Notes: generated from the letters alone by a model not told the origin. DNA of 64,000 nt from Maritalea myrionectae DSM 19524 (GCF_000423365.1 NZ_AUHV01000005.1:1-64000), one strand, 5' to 3'; shown: positions 34,407-43,956, counted from the first letter of the stretch. Program-made: numbers and translations.

Positions 34407-35873
34407 ATGGATATCCCCACAGCCCCTTTGGGGCAAAGCTTTGCTACTCTGCCGGACAGGTTTTTCGCCCCTGTGGCCCCCAGCCCAGTAACGGCCCCTG
34501 CATGGATGAGCTTCAATCAACAACTTGCTGCTGAATTGGGGCTCGACCTTGACTATTGGCAAGGTGAAGAAGGCCTGCACGTGCTGGCAGGCAACAAGAT
34601 TGCGCCACAAAGCCAACCCGTGGCCATGGCCTATGCCGGGCACCAGTTTGGCAATTGGGTGCCGCAATTGGGTGATGGGCGCGCACATATTTTGGGCGAC
34701 GTCACCAACGCGTCGGGGCAGGTATTTGATCTGCAGCTTAAAGGCTCCGGCCCGACGCCGTTTTCGCGCAATGGTGATGGCCGCGCCGCCATCGGCCCGG
34801 TCCTGCGCGAATATGTGATGAGCGAAGCGATGCATCATTTGGGTGTGCCAACCACGCGCGCCCTTGCGGCTATTTCAACCGGTGAGCGAGTGCAACGGGA
34901 AACGGGTTTGCCCGGCGCGATCATAACCCGCATCGCCACCAGTTTTGTGCGGGTCGGTACGTTTCAATATTTTATGGCCCGGGGTGAGCATGAGGCTTTG
35001 GCACAACTGGCAGATTTTGTGATCCAACGTCACTACCCAGCGCTTGAGGGTGACGCCCACAAATATCCCAAACTGCTGGAAGCGATTATCGCGCGCCAAG
35101 CTGAACTGATCGCCAAATGGCAATTGATCGGCTTTATTCACGGGGTGATGAACACAGACAATATGGCAGTTTCTGGCGAGACGATTGATTATGGGCCGTG
35201 CGCTTTTATGGACCATTATCACCCGGAAACTGTGTTCAGCTCCATTGATGAATTTGGGCGTTATGCCTATCACAACCAACCGCGGATCGCCCGGTGGAAC
35301 CTTGGGGTACTGGCCCAATGCTTCTTGCCGATCTTGCATGAAAATGAAGATGCGGCGGTGCAGTTGGCGCAAGACGCTATCAATGAGTTTGCGCCGCTTT
35401 ATGATCAAGCCTTTCAAACGGGGCTTTGCCGGAAAATTGGCCTGCGTTTCACTGAAGACAATATGGCGTTGGCAGTGGCCTTTCTTGATTTATTGCAAAA
35501 GCACAATCAGGATTTCACCAATAGTTTCCGCGCACTTGCGACCCTTGATCCGGCAGAGATTGAGGTCAATTCAAATCGGTTTGAGGGTGAAGGCTGGCGC
35601 GATTGGCTGGGCAAATGGGCTGCCGCGCATGACAATGAAGATGCATCGCTTGCCGCACGTCAAGACATGATGCGCACCAGCAATCCGCGCTTTATTCCGC
35701 GCAACCATTTGATGGAACGCATGATTGAAGAGGCCAAAGGTGGCGATCTCAGCCTGTTCAACACGCTCAATCAAGTCTATCAACGCCCCTATGACGACCA
35801 GCCGGAATTTGATGACTTCACTGCGCCTCCCACAAACGAAGAGCGGGTGTTGAGAACTTTTTGCGGCACCTAA
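34407..35873 (+). CDS. selO: SelO/YdiU protein adenylyltransferase
   Basis: A 488-residue pseudokinase that transfers AMP to Ser/Thr/Tyr of target proteins (SelO, formerly UPF0061). Visible family segments are VAMAYAGHQFGNWVPQLGDGRA, LQLKGSGPTPFSRNGDGRAAIGPVLREY, and the metal/active region GVMNTDNMAVSGETIDYGPCAFMD. The C-terminus ends in FCGT, where eukaryotic SelO has a selenocysteine and many bacterial forms a cysteine. The start at MDIPTAPLG gives the family length. SelO is linked to redox stress responses. Confidence 0.95.
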   Translation: MDIPTAPLGQSFATLPDRFFAPVAPSPVTAPAWMSFNQQLAAELGLDLDYWQGEEGLHVLAGNKIAPQSQPVAMAYAGHQFGNWVPQLGDGRAHILGDVTNASGQVFDLQLKGSGPTPFSRNGDGRAAIGPVLREYVMSEAMHHLGVPTTRALAAISTGERVQRETGLPGAIITRIATSFVRVGTFQYFMARGEHEALAQLADFVIQRHYPALEGDAHKYPKLLEAIIARQAELIAKWQLIGFIHGVMNTDNMAVSGETIDYGPCAFMDHYHPETVFSSIDEFGRYAYHNQPRIARWNLGVLAQCFLPILHENEDAAVQLAQDAINEFAPLYDQAFQTGLCRKIGLRFTEDNMALAVAFLDLLQKHNQDFTNSFRALATLDPAEIEVNSNRFEGEGWRDWLGKWAAAHDNEDASLAARQDMMRTSNPRFIPRNHLMERMIEEAKGGDLSLFNTLNQVYQRPYDDQPEFDDFTAPPTNEERVLRTFCGT

Positions 35874-35935
35874 TCTAGATCAATTTGCTGGTTGGTCTTC
35901 TCCGGTAATGTGCGGGCATCAATGGAGGCAAATTG

Positions 35936-37159
35936 ATGCGCACACCGGAAAATGCTCAGATTAAACTGAAACGTACATTATCGCTGCCCATGCTGGTTTT
36001 TTACGGCGTGGGCGTCACCATCGGCGCGGGCATATTTGCGCTGATCGGCGAGATTGTCGGCCTTGCAGGGCAGCAAGCGCCCCTCGCCTTTTTGCTGGCA
36101 GGGATCATCGCCGCCGCCACAGGGCTCAGCTATGCCAAGCTCGCGGCTGTATATCCGAGAGCGGGTGGTGAAGCCGTTTTTGTCAATATTGGCATCGGGT
36201 CGTTTTGGGGCCGTGTGGTTGGCCTCGGCGTCACAGCCACTGCCATCATTTCAAGCGCGGTTGTGGCCCTCGCTTTTGCCGGATATTTCCAACAATTGCT
36301 GCACTTGCCCACGCCGCTCATCACCAGTGTGGTGATTCTCACGCTGGCGGGCATTGCCTGGTTTGGGGTGCGGGAAAGTGTGATTTTCGCGGCGATTATC
36401 ACCCTTTTGGAAATCGGCACGCTTGTGGTGATCGGTTTTATGGGTGCGCCCAACTTGAACGATATTGGTTTTTTAGCACAAAGCCTTAATCCGTTTGCCG
36501 TAAACGCCAATATGGTGGCCGTGAGCACGGCGGCCATGATCGCGTTTTTCGCCTTTATTGGGTTTGAAGATATTGAGAACATGGCTGAGGAAACCAAGGA
36601 CGCGCATAAAAATGTGCCTCGCGCCATTTTGCTGACGCTGGTGATCACGGTGATTGTTTATATGCTGGTGGCGCTGGTGGCAGTAACCAGCATGGATCAA
36701 GCGCAATTGGCAGGCAGCAAGGCGCCGATTGCCGACCTTTTCACTGCCCTCACCGGCCAATCTGGCGCGCCGATTGCTGTGATCGCCACCATTGCCATGG
36801 TCAATGGCATTCTGGTGCAAATCATTATGGCCTCGCGGGTGCTTTACGGCATGGCACAAGAACAGCTTGTGCCGGGTATTTTTGGGCTGCTGGATGCCAA
36901 ACGCCAAACACCGCTGTTTTCCACCTGGTTTGTGGCCGGATTGACCATCATTCTGGCGGTCAGCTTTCCGTTGGTCCATCTGGCGCAGGCCACCAGTGCC
37001 ATTATTTTGTTTGTCTTCAGCTTGGTGAATTTTTCCCTGTGGCGGATTGCCCGTCGCAAAGACGCGCCGGCCTCCTTGCGCAATTGGCAGTGGTTGGGCT
37101 TGTTCGGTGCCCTGATTTCCGCCGGACTATTGCTGAGCGAGGCGCTTAAGCTGGTTTAG
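35936..37159 (+). CDS. APC-family amino acid permease
   Basis: A 407-residue transporter of the amino acid-polyamine-organocation family with about 12 helices. The N-terminal VGVTIGAGIFALIGEIVGLAG is the GAGIF substrate loop. AFFAFIGFEDIENMAEETKD is the conserved segment after helix 6. It lacks the extra C-terminal helices of CAT-type members. Substrate unknown, probably a neutral or cationic amino acid. The ATG follows GGAGG by 7 nt; a TTG just upstream is less likely. Confidence 0.88.
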   Translation: MRTPENAQIKLKRTLSLPMLVFYGVGVTIGAGIFALIGEIVGLAGQQAPLAFLLAGIIAAATGLSYAKLAAVYPRAGGEAVFVNIGIGSFWGRVVGLGVTATAIISSAVVALAFAGYFQQLLHLPTPLITSVVILTLAGIAWFGVRESVIFAAIITLLEIGTLVVIGFMGAPNLNDIGFLAQSLNPFAVNANMVAVSTAAMIAFFAFIGFEDIENMAEETKDAHKNVPRAILLTLVITVIVYMLVALVAVTSMDQAQLAGSKAPIADLFTALTGQSGAPIAVIATIAMVNGILVQIIMASRVLYGMAQEQLVPGIFGLLDAKRQTPLFSTWFVAGLTIILAVSFPLVHLAQATSAIILFVFSLVNFSLWRIARRKDAPASLRNWQWLGLFGALISAGLLLSEALKLV

Positions 37160-37167
37160 GAAAAATA

Positions 37168-37197
37168 CCCCGCCAATCCATTGATGGACTGGCGGGG
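37168..37197. terminator. Convergent hairpin between APC permease and dctM
   Basis: CCCCGCCA (37168-37175) pairs with TGGCGGGG (37190-37197) and an inner TCCA/TGGA extends the stem over a TTGA loop. T tracts are short, so it may block rather than terminate efficiently. Confidence 0.65.
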
Positions 37198-37205
37198 CAA
37201 AAGGT

Positions 37206-38825
37206 CTAGCGGGAAACAATCTCCGGCCCCATCAAAGCATAAGGGAGCGTGATGGAGAGCTGTGGCACGTAGGTGACGATCACCAAGAACACCAGCAACA
37301 CCGCCACAAATGGCGCGGCGGCCTTGACCACCTTGAGCAAGCTCATCCCGGTTATCCCCGAGGTCACAAACAGGTTGAGACCAATGGGCGGCGTGATCAT
37401 GCCGATTTCCATATTCACCACCATGATGATGCCCAAATGGATGGGATCAACGCCCAACTCAATGGCAATGGGGAACACCACGGGGGCTACGATCAGCAAC
37501 AGGCCGGATGGCTCCATAAACTGGCCACCAATCAACAACAGAATGTTGACGGCGATCAGGAAGGTAAACCAGTTAAAGCCTGCATCCAGCATCAGGCCGG
37601 TGATGGCCTGCGGAATCCGCTCCGAGGTGAGCACATGGGCAAACAACAGCGCGTTCACGATGATGAACATCAACATCAACGTCGTTTTAGATGCATCGAC
37701 CATCACTTTGCGCGTGTCCTCGTGGAACATGGCGCCAGGGAACCGACGCACGATCAAGCCGAGATTGCGGCCCCAGATGGGCAACCCTGCAACCAAATGC
37801 CCCGGCACGCGTGCCAAACTGGATTCGGGGTCACGCCAAATCGTATAGGCGACCATCGCGGATAGTCCGGCAATAACACCGATCCAAAAGCGCAGGCCAA
37901 GGCTCATCGCTTCACTTTCGCCAAAGGCGAAGAAGCTCAACGTCATCCACAAACCAAACAGGGATAGACCATAAACCGTTGCCGAAAAGCCGATCCGGGT
38001 TTTGGTTGGCGCATCTTCGGGCACCCAAGGGATATCGCGCAAGGGGCCCATATCGCGATAAACGAAGATGGCGATCAAGAACGCATAGACGGCGGCCACG
38101 GCGGCGGCTTCAGTTGGCGTAAACACGCCGCCATAAATACCACCAATAATGATCACGATCAGAAACAGGCCCCACCCAGCTTGCTTGCCGCCTTGCAAGA
38201 TTTCGCCAAAGCCGCGCCATGGTTCGGCGGGGAGGTTTTTGATGCGCGCCACAATGTAAATGGTGATCATCAACATGCCACCGGCCACGAGGCCGGGAAT
38301 AACCCCAGCGAGGAACATGCGGCCCACAGAAACGTCGGTTGCTGCCGCATAAACCACCATCACGATGGATGGCGGGATCAAAATGCCCAATGTACCCGCA
38401 TTGGCGATGATGCCCGCTGCGAACTCCTTGGAGTAGCCCACCTGCATCATGCCGGCGATGGCAATGGTGCCGATGGCGACCACGGTTGCCGGAGAAGAGC
38501 CGGACAGGGCCGCAAACATCATACAGGCCAAAACCGATGCCATGGCGAGGCCACCACGAAAGTGGCCCACGGTGGCAATGGCGAAGCGGATAATGCGCTT
38601 GGCCACACCGCCCGTGGACATAAAGCTGGCCGCAAGAATAAAGAAGGGAATGGCCAGCAAGGTATAATGCTGGGACGCGTTGAACAATTGAAGCGCCACA
38701 GAAGACATGGAATCATGTGACAAAAAGGCGATCACGATGATGGATGACAGCCCGAGCGAAATAGCCACGGGCACGCCCAAAAACAAAAGGCCAAGGACCA
38801 GGGCGAAAAGAATTGCAGCCGCCAT
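37206..38825 (-). CDS. dctM: TRAP transporter large permease DctM, with central insertion
   Basis: The large membrane subunit of a TRAP transporter, 539 residues. The family core is clear: LFLGVPVAISLGLSS at the N-terminus, ALSGSSPATVVAIGTI, GTLGILIPPSIVMVVYA, FTPTEAAAVAAVYAFLI and near the end NMEIGMITPPIGLNLFVTSG. Typical DctM has about 425-450 residues. The excess is a segment of about 110 residues near 245-360 with two added hydrophobic helices. Such long forms occur in alphaproteobacteria. Its start overlaps the dctQ stop by 1 nt. Confidence 0.93.
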   Translation of the reverse strand: MAAAILFALVLGLLFLGVPVAISLGLSSIIVIAFLSHDSMSSVALQLFNASQHYTLLAIPFFILAASFMSTGGVAKRIIRFAIATVGHFRGGLAMASVLACMMFAALSGSSPATVVAIGTIAIAGMMQVGYSKEFAAGIIANAGTLGILIPPSIVMVVYAAATDVSVGRMFLAGVIPGLVAGGMLMITIYIVARIKNLPAEPWRGFGEILQGGKQAGWGLFLIVIIIGGIYGGVFTPTEAAAVAAVYAFLIAIFVYRDMGPLRDIPWVPEDAPTKTRIGFSATVYGLSLFGLWMTLSFFAFGESEAMSLGLRFWIGVIAGLSAMVAYTIWRDPESSLARVPGHLVAGLPIWGRNLGLIVRRFPGAMFHEDTRKVMVDASKTTLMLMFIIVNALLFAHVLTSERIPQAITGLMLDAGFNWFTFLIAVNILLLIGGQFMEPSGLLLIVAPVVFPIAIELGVDPIHLGIIMVVNMEIGMITPPIGLNLFVTSGITGMSLLKVVKAAAPFVAVLLVFLVIVTYVPQLSITLPYALMGPEIVSR

Positions 38826-39514
38826 TATGCGTCCTCCCCTTTCAATACATTTTTGTTTTCTGCCACCAGATCTTCGGCTTCGTGGCCAGCGATGATCAAT
38901 TCACGCTCGCCACGTGCGATGTGGACCATGGCTTGCAAGGCGCGGAAGCCAAGCAGGCTGAGACCAACGGGCAAAATGAGATAGGCTATCCAGCGCTTTA
39001 CGCGCTCTTCGAGCCCCAAGGGCTCGGAAAACCATGCGGGGTACTTCAAATCTTCCAGCCCCAATTGCAGCTGGTACATTTTGGACCAATAGACAACAGC
39101 TCCGCCCTTGGAGCTGGCGCCAAAGACTTGTGCCCAATCCACTGAAATCAACATGGCGGCATAGAGGAAAGTGGCCCCGGCGCCGAATATGGCAACCGCG
39201 CGCATGGCTTTGGCAGGCAACATGCGGATAAAGGCGTCCACGCCCAAATGGGTGCCCATTTTGACGCCATAGGACATGCCAAAAAGAATGAGCCAGGCAA
39301 ATAAAATGCGGGTCAGTTCCAACGCGCCATTGAAGCTGGTGTTAAAGCCATAGCGCATAATGACTTGCACAAAAGAAATGATGGTGATCAAGGCCAACAA
39401 TGTGGCCAGCACATTTTCTTCCAGCCGTGTCACCGCTTCCGGCCAACGCCGTTCCGCCAAAAACAACAATGCAATCAGCACTGCCATAAAGATATAGAGC
39501 CCCGTCGCGGCCAT
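38825..39514 (-). CDS. dctQ: TRAP transporter small permease DctQ
   Basis: The 229-residue small membrane subunit with four main helices. ENVLATLLALITIISFVQVIMRYGFNTSFNGALELTRILFAWLILFG is the DctQ hallmark (about residues 33-80). It is somewhat longer than usual, with a soluble loop and a charged C-terminal tail. It complexes with DctM and receives substrate from DctP. GGGGGAG precedes the start. Confidence 0.92.
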   Translation of the reverse strand: MAATGLYIFMAVLIALLFLAERRWPEAVTRLEENVLATLLALITIISFVQVIMRYGFNTSFNGALELTRILFAWLILFGMSYGVKMGTHLGVDAFIRMLPAKAMRAVAIFGAGATFLYAAMLISVDWAQVFGASSKGGAVVYWSKMYQLQLGLEDLKYPAWFSEPLGLEERVKRWIAYLILPVGLSLLGFRALQAMVHIARGERELIIAGHEAEDLVAENKNVLKGEDA

Positions 39515-39560
39515 ATCTCACTCCCCCCAACAAATCGATCTAAGGATCTGGTCGAAAAAT

Positions 39561-39586
39561 GGAAAAGGGCGTAATCGCCCTTTTCC
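39561..39586 (-). terminator. Intra-operon hairpin between dctP and dctQ
   Basis: A perfect 11-bp stem, GGAAAAGGGCG (39561-39571) with CGCCCTTTTCC (39576-39586), and a 4-nt loop, then T-rich sequence on the minus strand. It probably terminates most dctP transcripts and stabilises their 3' ends. Confidence 0.8.
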
Positions 39587-39596
39587 AGCTTGATGA

Positions 39597-40592
39597 TTAT
39601 TCGCCAGCTGCTACAGCGGCGTCGATCACATCTTGACCGATATCGTCTTTAAACTGATCCCAAACTGGGCGCATTGTTTCGACCCACACTTGACGCTGTT
39701 CTGGTGTCAACTCGCGTACAACGCCACCTGCGGCAACGATGCTTTCGCGGGCTTCTTCGTTCAACGCCGTTGCTTTGGCATTCGCCGCCACAACTTCTTC
39801 ATTGAAGATGGTGAGGAACTGCTCACGCACGTCTGGATCAAGGCTATCGAGCCACTCTTTGGACGTGATGGCCAAATAGGTCAGCAATTGGTGGTTGGTC
39901 ACGGTCACGCCATCTTGTACTTCAAAGAATTTCTTTGAGTAGATGTTGGACCAAGTGTTTTCCTGACCGTCAACAACGCCAGTTTGCAACGCGCCATAAA
40001 CTTCTGAGAAGGCCAGTTTCTGCGCTGAAGCGCCCATGGCTTCGATCATGGCCACGGCCACGTCAGATGTTTGCACGCGGAACTTTAGGCCTTCCGCATC
40101 GGTTGGTGCGATCAATGGGCGTTTGGCAGAGAAGTGCTTCAGGCCGTTATAGATATAGCCCAAGCCAACATAGCCTTTGTCGTTGATTGCGTTCAGCAAA
40201 TCTTTGCCCACAGGGCCTTGCGTGAAATTGTTCACCGCATCCATGTCTGGGAACAGGAATGGCAAATCAAATACGCGATATTTTTTGGTGAAGCTTTCAA
40301 ACTTTGACAATGACGGCGCGGCAATTTGCACGTCACCGAGCAACAAAGCTTCCATCACTTTGTTGTCGTCAAACAAGGTTGAGTTGGCGAACACTTCCAT
40401 ACAGGCGGTGCCGTCCATTTCTTCATTCACGCGCTTGGCGATTGCCGCTGCCGCTTCCCCTTTGGGGTGACCAGTTTCCGCGGTTACGTGGCTAAATTTG
40501 ATGACCATCTCGCCAGGATCGCAATTGGCGAAAGCTGGTGTGACCATAAGGCTAGCGCTGACGATGGCGCCAGCTGCGAGTTTTTTAAACAT
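39597..40592 (-). CDS. dctP: TRAP substrate-binding protein DctP (C4-dicarboxylate type)
   Basis: A 331-residue periplasmic binding protein. A signal peptide (FKKLAAGAIVSASLMVTPAFA) precedes IKFSHVTAETGHPKGEAA. The conserved carboxylate-binding arginine lies in LKFRVQTSDV, and ALQTGVVDGQENTWSNIYSKKFFEVQ is typical of DctP-type proteins for succinate, malate or fumarate. First gene of dctPQM, preceded by a sigma-54 promoter and enhancer sites. The sensor and activator DctB/DctD are encoded just upstream on the same strand. Confidence 0.94.
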   Translation of the reverse strand: MFKKLAAGAIVSASLMVTPAFANCDPGEMVIKFSHVTAETGHPKGEAAAAIAKRVNEEMDGTACMEVFANSTLFDDNKVMEALLLGDVQIAAPSLSKFESFTKKYRVFDLPFLFPDMDAVNNFTQGPVGKDLLNAINDKGYVGLGYIYNGLKHFSAKRPLIAPTDAEGLKFRVQTSDVAVAMIEAMGASAQKLAFSEVYGALQTGVVDGQENTWSNIYSKKFFEVQDGVTVTNHQLLTYLAITSKEWLDSLDPDVREQFLTIFNEEVVAANAKATALNEEARESIVAAGGVVRELTPEQRQVWVETMRPVWDQFKDDIGQDVIDAAVAAGE

Positions 40593-40647
40593 ATATCCCT
40601 CCCAAGGATTTTAGAGTCACGGCCCTCCGACCGCTCCCTCTGAACAT

Positions 40648-40663
40648 TGCAAGGGACGTGCCA
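40648..40663 (-). promoter_or_regulatory. Sigma-54 promoter of dctPQM
   Basis: On the minus strand TGGCAC (40663-40658), five bases, then TTGCA (40652-40648): a consensus -24/-12 promoter. Transcription would start near 40637, leaving a leader of about 45 nt before the dctP ATG. RpoN is encoded in this window. Confidence 0.85.
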
Positions 40664-40736
40664 AACACGAAAGTAGGAAAATATTACATATATTTCAAAA
40701 GCTTACTTATTTTCGACATCCGAAGCACCTCTCCAG

Positions 40737-40788
40737 ATGTGTAGATTTTCACCCGCATCGCTTGGCGAATGTGTAGATTTCTACACAT
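40737..40788 (-). promoter_or_regulatory. DctD enhancer sites (ATGTGTAGATTT repeats)
   Basis: ATGTGTAGATTT occurs twice, at 40737-40748 and 40769-40780, exactly 32 bp (about three helical turns) apart. The promoter-distal copy is a full dyad, ATGTGTAGA-tt-TCTACACAT (40769-40788); the nearer one is a degenerate dyad. They lie about 75-125 bp upstream of the -24 element, the normal enhancer distance. The full dyad runs into the stop codon of dctD. Confidence 0.7.
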
Positions 40789-42145
40789 TATCGCCCTCAA
40801 TATCCGTGTCCAGTCCATATTTTTTTATCTTGTCATAAAGCGTCTTGCGGGAGATGCCCAACGCCTCATAGGTCGGTTTCAGCGCCCCTTGATTGCGTGA
40901 AATCTCCTGCGCGATGACCGATTTTTCAAACCGCGCCACCTGATCACCTAAATGATGGGTAACTGCCTCATTTTCTTGCGGTGTCTCTGCTTCACCCAAC
41001 CCTAATCCCACGCCCAGCACAAACCGATCCGCGCAGTTGCGCAATTCGCGCACATTGCCGGGCCAATCATGGGCGTGCAGCGCGGCGACGATATCCGGGG
41101 TGACCTCAGGGATTTCTTTCCGAAACCGCGCCCGGGCTTGTCGCGCCAAGCGATAAAACAGCATCAAGATATCTTCAGATCGATGACGCAGTGGCCACAT
41201 ATTTATGCTGGCCACATTCAAGCGGAAATATAGGTCCTGTCGAAACGTGCCCTGGGCACTCGCTTCGGCCAGATCTTCCTTGGATGCGGCAACAATGCGG
41301 ATATCCAGCGGAATGGTTTTGTTGGACCCCAGGCGCTCCACCCCACGGGTTTCCACCACCCGCAGCAATTTGACCTGCAAATCAAGTGGCATGCTCTCAA
41401 TTTCATCCAGGAATAGCGTGCCGCCATTGGCATATTCAATTTTGCCGATACGCTTTTGGGTCGCGCCCGTAAATGCCCCTGGCTCATGACCAAACAATTC
41501 ACTCTCGATGATCTCGCCGGGCAAAGCACCGCAATTCACCGCCACAAAGGGTTTGCTTTTGCGGGCCGAGTGCTCGTGCAGCGCACGCGCGACCATGTCT
41601 TTGCCGGCGCCGGTTTCGCCATTGACCATCACATCAATATCGGCCCCTCCGAGCATTTTCACCTGTTGCCGGATTTGCACCATATGGGCAGAGCGGCCGA
41701 TCAAGGTTTCATCGAGCAGTTCTTCGCTGTCGATTTCCTCGCGCAGCACGCGATTCTCGAGCACCAAGCGGCGCTTTTCCACCGCGCGATTGATCACAAG
41801 GGATAATTGGCTGGTTGGAAAAGGCTTTTCGATAAAATCATAGGCCCCGTCACGCATGGCCGATACGGCCATCGCCACATCGCCATGGCCAGTGATAAAG
41901 ATCACCGGCAGTGCCGGGTCAATCTCAATCACTTTTTTCAAAAAGTCCGGCCCCGACATTTCCGGCATGCGCACATCGCACACGACCACGCCAAAAAGCT
42001 GGAAATGCACTTGCGGCAAAGCCTCGGCCGCGCGGCCAAAGCTCATCACCTCATATCCGTCTAGTTCCAGCGCTTGTTCCAACGCGTGGCGCAAATCATT
42101 GTCATCATCAATGAGAAATATTTGGGGAGATTGGGAGATGGTCAC
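40781..42145 (-). CDS. dctD: Sigma-54-dependent response regulator DctD
   Basis: A 454-residue NtrC-class activator. The receiver domain has the phospho-acceptor D57 (VVVCDVRMPE). The AAA+ domain has Walker A GETGAGKDMVARAL and the sigma-54 contact loop GAFTGA (in EPGAFTGATQKR). The Fis-type helix-turn-helix is LKPTYEALGISRKTLYDKIKKYG. Activated by DctB, it would drive dctPQM from the adjacent enhancer. The start overlaps the dctB stop by 4 nt (ATGA). Confidence 0.95.
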   Translation of the reverse strand: MTISQSPQIFLIDDDNDLRHALEQALELDGYEVMSFGRAAEALPQVHFQLFGVVVCDVRMPEMSGPDFLKKVIEIDPALPVIFITGHGDVAMAVSAMRDGAYDFIEKPFPTSQLSLVINRAVEKRRLVLENRVLREEIDSEELLDETLIGRSAHMVQIRQQVKMLGGADIDVMVNGETGAGKDMVARALHEHSARKSKPFVAVNCGALPGEIIESELFGHEPGAFTGATQKRIGKIEYANGGTLFLDEIESMPLDLQVKLLRVVETRGVERLGSNKTIPLDIRIVAASKEDLAEASAQGTFRQDLYFRLNVASINMWPLRHRSEDILMLFYRLARQARARFRKEIPEVTPDIVAALHAHDWPGNVRELRNCADRFVLGVGLGLGEAETPQENEAVTHHLGDQVARFEKSVIAQEISRNQGALKPTYEALGISRKTLYDKIKKYGLDTDIEGDNV

Positions 42146-43956
42146 GCGCGTTCTTCCTTTGTCGTTTCGGCGTGGTGATGCCGCGGTAATTTGACGTAAA
42201 AGGCCGCGCCACCGATTGTGCTGGCACCCACGTCAATCTCGCCATCAAAATCATGGACGATGTTGTAGGCAATCGACAGGCCAAGCCCAAGGCCCTCGCT
42301 GATTTCTTTTTGCGATACAAAGGGGTCAAATATACTACGTCGATCCGCTTCGCTGACGCCCTCCCCGCTATCTTCCACCCGCAATATGACTTCCTGCTCA
42401 TCGAAATCAACAGACAAAAACACCAGGCTTTTTTCCGTATTGGCAGCAGCGTCGATGGCATTGGACAGCAAATTGACCAGCACTTGTGACAAGCGCAAGC
42501 TGCCCCCTTTCACCATAATTCTTTCGAGCGGCAGGGTGAAATCCAGCTCAACCTTTTTGGCTTTGGCATGTGGATCGACCAGAATGATCGCCTCCTGCAT
42601 AAGCGGCCCCACCTCGACAGCACGCAACTTCGTGCCCGGTTTACGGGCAAAGCTTTTCAACGTTTTTGAAAGCTTGGCCATGCGGTCCGTCATATGGGTG
42701 ATGCGTTCAAGATTTTCGTCCGCCTTTTCACTGCGGTCACGCTCTAAAAACGCACGTGCATTATCTGCATAGGCGCGAATGGCGGCGATAGGCTGATTAT
42801 ATTCATGGGATAGGGCGGCAGACATTTGCCCGATTGAAGCCAGTTTTGCAGACTGGGTGAGATCAAGCTGCGCTTGCCGCAATGCTGCTTCGGCTTGGAT
42901 GCGCTCATCATATTCACGGGCGAGTTCTTTGGTGCGTTCGACCACCCGACGCTCCAACTCTCGAGCGATGTCACGCTCTTGTTCGTAGCGCAGGCGGATA
43001 ATATGCCAGCGCTGAATCAGCAAAAACAGCATACCGCCCAACACAATCGCCGACAGCACCACAATAAGTTTGAATTGATTGCGGGCATTGGCGACGGGGT
43101 CATAGCGTTCAAAAACATTCAGATGCCAATCATAAAGCGGCAGATATTCTGAGCGGGCCAAATAGGGGATGGGGCGACCGCTGCCGCGATTGAGCATGAA
43201 TTGGGTGAGCGCCTCAGGATAGGTTTTGACCATTTCGGCTTGTAGATTATTGGCCAGTTGATTGCCGACGACCAAACTGCCATCCGGCTTGGTGACAAAC
43301 ACCGGCTCGTTGATCAGGGCCCATGCAGTGCCCAGCGTTTGCAAATCGACATAGACAGTGACGGTGCCAAGCGTGTCGCTCAGACGTTTCACCCGTGAGG
43401 AGAAGACGTAAGCAATTTGATCATCGCTGGTACGCAGGGTTTTGCGACCCAGCCGACCTTCCATCGCGGCACGGTGCAAATCGGCATCGATTTGTGCTGG
43501 GGCAAACTGTTCTGATTGGAACTGGGCAAACACTTCACCCGTCTCGTCGGCCAATTGAATATTGGCTGCGCCGGAAAGGCCGGCAAGCTTATTGAGCAAT
43601 TGTTCGGTGCGGTGATCGCCCAACCCCGCGCCTTGCGCTGTGAAGAGAAAGGCGACATCAGGCTCACGCGCGACAATGCCCGTGAGCAGCCGATATTTAT
43701 CAAACAAGCCGTTGATCGCTTCTTGTTGCAACGCAAAGACCTGATTGATTTCGCGTTTCACTTCTTTGAGCGCGCGATCCTCAATCAAAGGCAGCCCAAC
43801 GGTGAGGATAATCGCGACAATAATCGCCACACCGCTGACCAAGGTCACAATCTGGGTGCGAAACGAATGGGACAAAAAGTGTATGGCGCGCGATAAAAAC
43901 TGCATGAAGCAGTTTTTGCGCCCAAACCGGATAAGGTCAAGCGCGCGTTGCGCCAA
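42142..43956 (-). CDS. dctB: C4-dicarboxylate sensor histidine kinase DctB
   Basis: A 604-residue membrane kinase. Helices at about 37-57 and 297-314 bracket a periplasmic double-Cache sensor. A coiled coil (about 318-365) precedes the phospho-acceptor His384 in ALSHEYNQPIAAIRAYADNA, and the ATPase domain has NLLSNAIDAA and SIFDPFVSQKEISEGLGLGLSIAYNIV. The start is uncertain: the TTG at 43956 has an AAAGG box, while the first ATG (43905) shortens the tail by 17 residues and has none. It probably senses succinate, malate or fumarate. Confidence 0.93.
   Translation of the reverse strand: MAQRALDLIRFGRKNCFMQFLSRAIHFLSHSFRTQIVTLVSGVAIIVAIILTVGLPLIEDRALKEVKREINQVFALQQEAINGLFDKYRLLTGIVAREPDVAFLFTAQGAGLGDHRTEQLLNKLAGLSGAANIQLADETGEVFAQFQSEQFAPAQIDADLHRAAMEGRLGRKTLRTSDDQIAYVFSSRVKRLSDTLGTVTVYVDLQTLGTAWALINEPVFVTKPDGSLVVGNQLANNLQAEMVKTYPEALTQFMLNRGSGRPIPYLARSEYLPLYDWHLNVFERYDPVANARNQFKLIVVLSAIVLGGMLFLLIQRWHIIRLRYEQERDIARELERRVVERTKELAREYDERIQAEAALRQAQLDLTQSAKLASIGQMSAALSHEYNQPIAAIRAYADNARAFLERDRSEKADENLERITHMTDRMAKLSKTLKSFARKPGTKLRAVEVGPLMQEAIILVDPHAKAKKVELDFTLPLERIMVKGGSLRLSQVLVNLLSNAIDAAANTEKSLVFLSVDFDEQEVILRVEDSGEGVSEADRRSIFDPFVSQKEISEGLGLGLSIAYNIVHDFDGEIDVGASTIGGAAFYVKLPRHHHAETTKEERA

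Noticed and set aside
37206-40592. TRAP operon as the ectoine importer (TeaABC/UehABC type)
   Set aside because: It is about 21 kb from the ectoine genes, is flanked by dctBD with a sigma-54 promoter, and DctP looks like a C4-dicarboxylate binder.
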